From Deltaproteobacteria bacterium (GTDB lineage: Bacteria > Desulfobacterota > Desulfobacteria > Desulfobacterales > SURF-7): DNA of 9,495 nt. The stretch's first letter is position 1. Every line of letters starts with the position of its first letter. The DNA lies in assembly GCA_019307665.1 (NCBI GenBank), contig JAFDJC010000110.1:1-9495 (forward strand), read 5' to 3'. The translations under genes were made by a program, and so were the position numbers. Below the pieces are notes generated by a model. The model made no database searches and was not told where the DNA came from. It saw only the letters and a list, made by a program, of their open reading frames with translations. Positions 6,371 through 9,495 of the stretch are shown here, piece by piece.

Positions 6371-6393
6371 TTTAGTTATACTCCTTTCTTAAT

Positions 6394-7995
6394 TTAAAAT
6401 CTGAAATTTCCGAAATTAGGTTCCGGTATCGGTTGCAGAAGACATATTTCAAATGTTGTTGCAAGCCATTCCCTTATTTCATGAAACTTTAAAACTCTAT
6501 CGTTAAGAAGGCGAGCACCGCAGTAAAAGGGATGTGCTTCACCGTCATATTTATCAACCATTTTTTGGCGAAACAGATCAATCTCTTCCTTTGACATCGG
6601 TTTCCCTCTGGCTTCGCTTTTTCTTTGCTCGATTGAAAGTAAGACACCTGCGGCACTCCGTCCGCTCATCACAGATGTTCTTCCCCTCATGGTATTAAAA
6701 AGGAAATTCGGTTTATATGCACGGCCGCACATTCCATAATTGGCGGCACCGTTATCGGGTCCTATGACAAGTTGTATTTTAGGGACCTGGGCACATGAAG
6801 CAGCTCTAACCATATTTGAACCGTATTTTCCGATACCCATATGTTCTGATTCCGATCCAACCATATAGCCGGGTGAGTTTTGAATAAAAAGCAAAGGAAT
6901 TTTATCATAAGAACAACGAACAATCCACTCGGTTGCCTTTCGTGCAGCCTCAAAAAATATTATGCCCACTCCGTTAGAAGCGATTATGCCGACGGGAAGG
7001 CCCTTAATACGAATTTTCCCGGTTACGATGTTGTCGCCACGCCCGGGCGCATAATTTTTTTTGAATTCAGTAAATTTACTGCCATCTGCTATTGTTTCAA
7101 TGAAGGAGCGAACATCTATACCTTTGTTAACGGCTGCGGGGAGGAGGTCATAAATAGAATCACTTGATACTTTGGGCTGCAATTCGGCTGATCGTTGCAT
7201 GTGTATTTTTTGAGGCTGTTCATTTGACAATATATTTCTAACCGTTTCTATGGCTTCATCCTGTGATGTACAGAAATGGTCTGCACCCCCTGATATGGTC
7301 GTATGTGTCTTTGCTCCTCCTAGGTTTTCTGCCGAGATCGTCTCACCGGTGGCCATTTTGACAAGAGGCGGTCCACCGAGGAAAGAATAGGACATTTTGT
7401 CGATCATTACCGATTCGTTGGCCATGAAGACAATGTAGGCTCCGCCGGCAGTGTTGCCACCTGTGCTCAACGTTACTTGCTTGAGTCCAGCGGCAGACAT
7501 TCGCGCCATGTTGTAAAACATGGAGCCGAAATGCTGATCATCAGGAAAGACATCAGCCTGCATTGGGAGGAAAGCGCCACCGGAATCTGCAATATAAACG
7601 CAGTTAAGACCACACTGCGTCGCTATTGCCTGAGCGCGCATATGTTTTTTCAGTGTAATCGGAAAATAAGTGCCCGCCTTAACGCGACTATCATTTGCGA
7701 AGATCATGGTCCAGTTGCCATGGATTTTACCGATACCCGTGACAAGGCCTCCGCATGGAACGTCATCAACACCGGGGTAATTCACTCCAAAGCCGGCAAT
7801 GCGCGAAAGCTCAAGAAAAAGTGAACCGGAATCTATCAAATTGTTTATGAGCTCTCTGACAGGTCTTTTCCCTTGTTTGACAAGCCTTGCCACCGCTTTT
7901 TCTCCACCGGGTGAAATCGCCTTTTCTAAAAGGTCATCAAGCTTTTTTTCTTCATTTTTCCAGAATGTTCGATTTGTTTCTGAATTTTCCAGCAT
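6394..7995 (-). CDS. Acyl-CoA carboxylase carboxyltransferase (beta) subunit, methylcrotonyl-CoA carboxylase type
   Basis: A 533-residue carboxyltransferase subunit, normal length for methylcrotonyl-, geranyl- or propionyl-CoA carboxylase beta chains. Two crotonase-fold halves are present. The N-terminal half (about 30-270) contains YIADSGGAFLPMQ and TGGNTAGGAYIVFMANE. The C-terminal half (about 300-520) contains VGIIASNGVG, NSPGYMVGSESEHMGIGKYG and the block QVPKIQLVIGPDNGAANYGMCGRAY, which is close to MCC beta. The enzyme would transfer carboxylate from carboxybiotin to an enoyl-CoA such as 3-methylcrotonyl-CoA. It needs a biotin carboxylase and a biotin carrier, and neither gene is visible here. 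Following GMCGRAY, the usual 'ISVMGGEQAA' block reads TSVMSGRSAAGVL, so substrate preference may differ. Glutaconyl-CoA decarboxylase alpha subunits are relatives and an alternative. AAGAGG before the ATG supports the start. Gaps to its neighbours are 24 and 23 bp. Confidence 0.86.
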   Translation of the reverse strand: MLENSETNRTFWKNEEKKLDDLLEKAISPGGEKAVARLVKQGKRPVRELINNLIDSGSLFLELSRIAGFGVNYPGVDDVPCGGLVTGIGKIHGNWTMIFANDSRVKAGTYFPITLKKHMRAQAIATQCGLNCVYIADSGGAFLPMQADVFPDDQHFGSMFYNMARMSAAGLKQVTLSTGGNTAGGAYIVFMANESVMIDKMSYSFLGGPPLVKMATGETISAENLGGAKTHTTISGGADHFCTSQDEAIETVRNILSNEQPQKIHMQRSAELQPKVSSDSIYDLLPAAVNKGIDVRSFIETIADGSKFTEFKKNYAPGRGDNIVTGKIRIKGLPVGIIASNGVGIIFFEAARKATEWIVRCSYDKIPLLFIQNSPGYMVGSESEHMGIGKYGSNMVRAASCAQVPKIQLVIGPDNGAANYGMCGRAYKPNFLFNTMRGRTSVMSGRSAAGVLLSIEQRKSEARGKPMSKEEIDLFRQKMVDKYDGEAHPFYCGARLLNDRVLKFHEIREWLATTFEICLLQPIPEPNFGNFRF

Positions 7996-8019
7996 ATTGA
8001 ACCTCTTTGGCTAAATATT

Positions 8020-8805
8020 TTATTTTCCCTTGTAAACAGGTTTCCTTTTTTCCCTGAAGGCGGCCAGACCTTCCAGGCGATCTTCAGTGGGTATAGTCAT
8101 CCAGTATGCGTTGGATTCTATTGATAACCCTGTATGAAGGTCGGTTTCAAGGCCGTAATTAATAGCATATTTGGCCTGCTCGACTGCTATAGGACCTGTT
8201 TCCAGAATCATGGCTGCCAGTTTGTTACATTCATCAAGTAGTTTGTCTTGCTCACAAATTCTGTTTACAAGAGAAATATTAAGCGCTTCTTCGGCATCGA
8301 CTCTCCTGCCGGTAAATATCAGCTCTTTTGCTTTTCCCTTGCCTATAAGTCTTGGTAGTCTTTGAGTTCCCCCCGCTCCCGGAATAATTGCAAGGCGGGT
8401 TTCTGTAAGGCCGAGGGATGCATTAAATGAAGCAACTCTTATATCGCAGGCAAGGGCCAGCTCGGTTCCTCCACCAAGGGCAACGCCGTTGATAGCTGCA
8501 ATAACAGGCTTATTCAGATATTCGATGGATGTGAAAAGGTTGCGTATAGTGAAGATAAACTGTTTAACCTGGACCTCTGTAAGGCCGGCACGTTCTTTCA
8601 GATCAGCTCCTGCACAAAAGGCTTTTTCGCCCGCACCTGTAATAATGACAACCCTGATATCAGACCTGAACCGGAGTGATTCGATTTTTTCCTTTAATGC
8701 TTCAAGCATTGCAAAGTTAAAAGAATTCATTACTTCGGGACGGTTCAGTGTCAGGATCGAAATTCCGTTGTTTTCTTCTTCAATAAGCATATTGTCATTC
8801 ATCAT
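8020..8805 (-). CDS. liuC: Enoyl-CoA hydratase, methylglutaconyl-CoA hydratase (AUH/LiuC) type
   Basis: A 261-residue crotonase-family protein, expected to hydrate 3-methylglutaconyl-CoA to HMG-CoA in leucine breakdown. The oxyanion-hole segment is FCAGADLKERA (63-73). GVALGGGTELALACDIRVA (107-125) and TETRLAIIPGAGGTQRLPR carry the two catalytic glutamates, Glu115 and Glu135. FCAGADLKERA, the ETRLAIIPG.GGTQRLPR block and the C-terminal TIPTEDRLEGLAAFREKR.P.YKGK closely match human AUH as I recall it, more than generic crotonases, which favours the methylglutaconyl-CoA assignment. AAGGA lies about six bases before the start and overlaps the stop region of the upstream dehydrogenase, only 11 bp away, suggesting translational coupling. 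A second ATG directly follows the first, so the start could be one codon later. A broad-specificity short-chain enoyl-CoA hydratase is the alternative. Confidence 0.85.
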   Translation of the reverse strand: MMNDNMLIEEENNGISILTLNRPEVMNSFNFAMLEALKEKIESLRFRSDIRVVIITGAGEKAFCAGADLKERAGLTEVQVKQFIFTIRNLFTSIEYLNKPVIAAINGVALGGGTELALACDIRVASFNASLGLTETRLAIIPGAGGTQRLPRLIGKGKAKELIFTGRRVDAEEALNISLVNRICEQDKLLDECNKLAAMILETGPIAVEQAKYAINYGLETDLHTGLSIESNAYWMTIPTEDRLEGLAAFREKRKPVYKGK

Positions 8806-8816
8806 TTTAATTCCTT

Positions 8817-9495
8817 TTAGCAGCCGATATATCGTGAAATAACCATGCGCTGCACTTCAGAAGTCCCCTCGCCGATATCAAGAAGTTTTTGATCTCTGTA
8901 GAATCTTTCGACATCATATTCCTTCATTAATCCATACCCACCATGGATTTGAACTGCATGGTTTGCCACCCTGCCCATCAGTTCCGAGCAGTAAAGTTTT
9001 GCCATGGCAGCCTCTTTGGCAAAAGGCATATTCTGATCTCTGAGCCAGCACGCTTTATACATGAGGTTTCCGGCGCATTCGATCTCAACTGCACAATCAG
9101 CCAGCTTGAACGCAATAGCCTGAAATTTGCTTATCGGCTGACCGAACTGTACTCTTTCTTTGGCATACTTGAGCGCAGCATCGTATGCGCCCTGTGCACC
9201 GCCCAGGCCCATTGCACCAATGGAAAGACGACCGCCGTCAAGGGTTTTCAGCATCTGGTGAAAACCATCCCCCTGGCTCCCCAGTATGTTTTCCTTGGGA
9301 ATTCTGACATTGTCAAAGTAAAGCTCCGCGGTGTTTGAGGCCCGCCACATCATTTTTTTATGCATCGGTATTGCCTTAAAGCCAGGCGTGCCGGATTCCA
9401 CAAGAAAACATGTATATTCGGGCTTTCCGTCCGGCCTTGTATCTGTGACAGCTTGAACAGTTACGCCCATTGTCAACTCGCAGGCCGCATTGGTA
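8817..9495 (-). CDS. Acyl-CoA dehydrogenase, C-terminal part (5' end beyond the window)
   Basis: FAD-dependent alpha,beta-dehydrogenation of an acyl-CoA, with electrons normally passed to electron-transfer flavoprotein. The frame is open to the window edge (reading T-N-A-A-C-E-L-T-M-G-V), so about 226 residues of an expected 380 are seen. Present are the end of the middle beta domain (YTCFLVESGTPGFK; MMWRASNTAELYFDNVRIPKENILG) and the whole C-terminal helical domain. The latter includes GGRLSIGAMGLGGAQGAYDAA, ERVQFGQPISKFQ, QIHGGYGLMKEYDVERFYRD and LLDIGEGTSEVQRMVISRYI. The Glu in GEGTSE is the canonical catalytic base of SCAD/MCAD/butyryl-CoA dehydrogenases. Isovaleryl-CoA dehydrogenases usually have Gly/Ala there and Glu in the 'LDLERL' helix, which reads LDGGRL here. 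Context suggests a branched short-chain substrate, but specificity is open. It is the most 5' visible gene of the operon. Confidence 0.88.
   Translation of the reverse strand, partial: TNAACELTMGVTVQAVTDTRPDGKPEYTCFLVESGTPGFKAIPMHKKMMWRASNTAELYFDNVRIPKENILGSQGDGFHQMLKTLDGGRLSIGAMGLGGAQGAYDAALKYAKERVQFGQPISKFQAIAFKLADCAVEIECAGNLMYKACWLRDQNMPFAKEAAMAKLYCSELMGRVANHAVQIHGGYGLMKEYDVERFYRDQKLLDIGEGTSEVQRMVISRYIGC

Noticed and set aside
6880..8014. Plus-strand open frames of 71-115 codons across the carboxyltransferase gene.
   Set aside because: They are antisense shadows of a well-supported coding region.
1..9495. CRISPR arrays, tRNA genes, riboswitches and complete insertion sequences.
   Set aside because: No regularly spaced repeats, cloverleaf patterns, recognisable aptamer cores, transposase genes or terminal inverted repeats were seen on either strand.

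Overview
The window looks like a chromosomal segment of a mesophilic, AT-leaning bacterium. It is most likely an anaerobic fatty-acid or amino-acid degrader of the Desulfobacterota (Desulfobacterales-like). This placement is an inference from the gene content (an acyl-CoA catabolic operon, acetoacetyl-CoA synthetase, an AAA/DUF4143 ATPase) and the style of the proteins. No complete rRNA or other taxonomic marker is present.

Layout. Positions 1-246 are a gene-free leader. Positions 247-2202 (+) encode acetoacetyl-CoA synthetase. Positions 2205-3545 are an apparent insertion carrying one ATPase/DUF4143 gene (2367-3518, +). The insertion is bounded by two copies of a 55-bp direct repeat (2150-2204 and 3546-3600, one mismatch) that is the 3' end and stop codon of the synthetase gene. 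Just inside the left repeat lies a 57-bp fragment of 23S rRNA (2235-2291) from the A-loop/peptidyl-transferase region. Positions 3600-4160 (-) encode a conserved-looking hypothetical protein with a helix-turn-helix-like tail. Positions 4161-4534 are AT-rich intergenic DNA. Positions 4535-9495 (-) are a tightly packed operon. In transcription order it reads acyl-CoA dehydrogenase (cut by the window edge), methylglutaconyl-CoA-hydratase-type crotonase, biotin-dependent acyl-CoA carboxylase carboxyltransferase subunit, HMG-CoA-lyase-like enzyme, and XRE/cupin regulator. Gaps between these genes are 11-24 bp.

How the genes fit together. The operon resembles the leucine/isovalerate (liu) pathway: isovaleryl-CoA to methylcrotonyl-CoA, to methylglutaconyl-CoA, to HMG-CoA, to acetyl-CoA plus acetoacetate. 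The opposing acetoacetyl-CoA synthetase would re-activate the acetoacetate. Several points make the exact substrate uncertain. The dehydrogenase has its catalytic Glu in the SCAD/butyryl-CoA position rather than the isovaleryl-CoA position. The HMG-CoA-lyase-like protein has Gln where the family has its active-site Cys and is about 90 residues longer than usual. No biotin carboxylase or biotin carrier gene is visible. The XRE/cupin protein is the likely local regulator.

The most unusual structure is the 1,396-bp unit at the synthetase 3' end: an ATPase cassette with no visible integrase, flanked by a duplicated gene end, with a 23S rRNA scrap at its left side.
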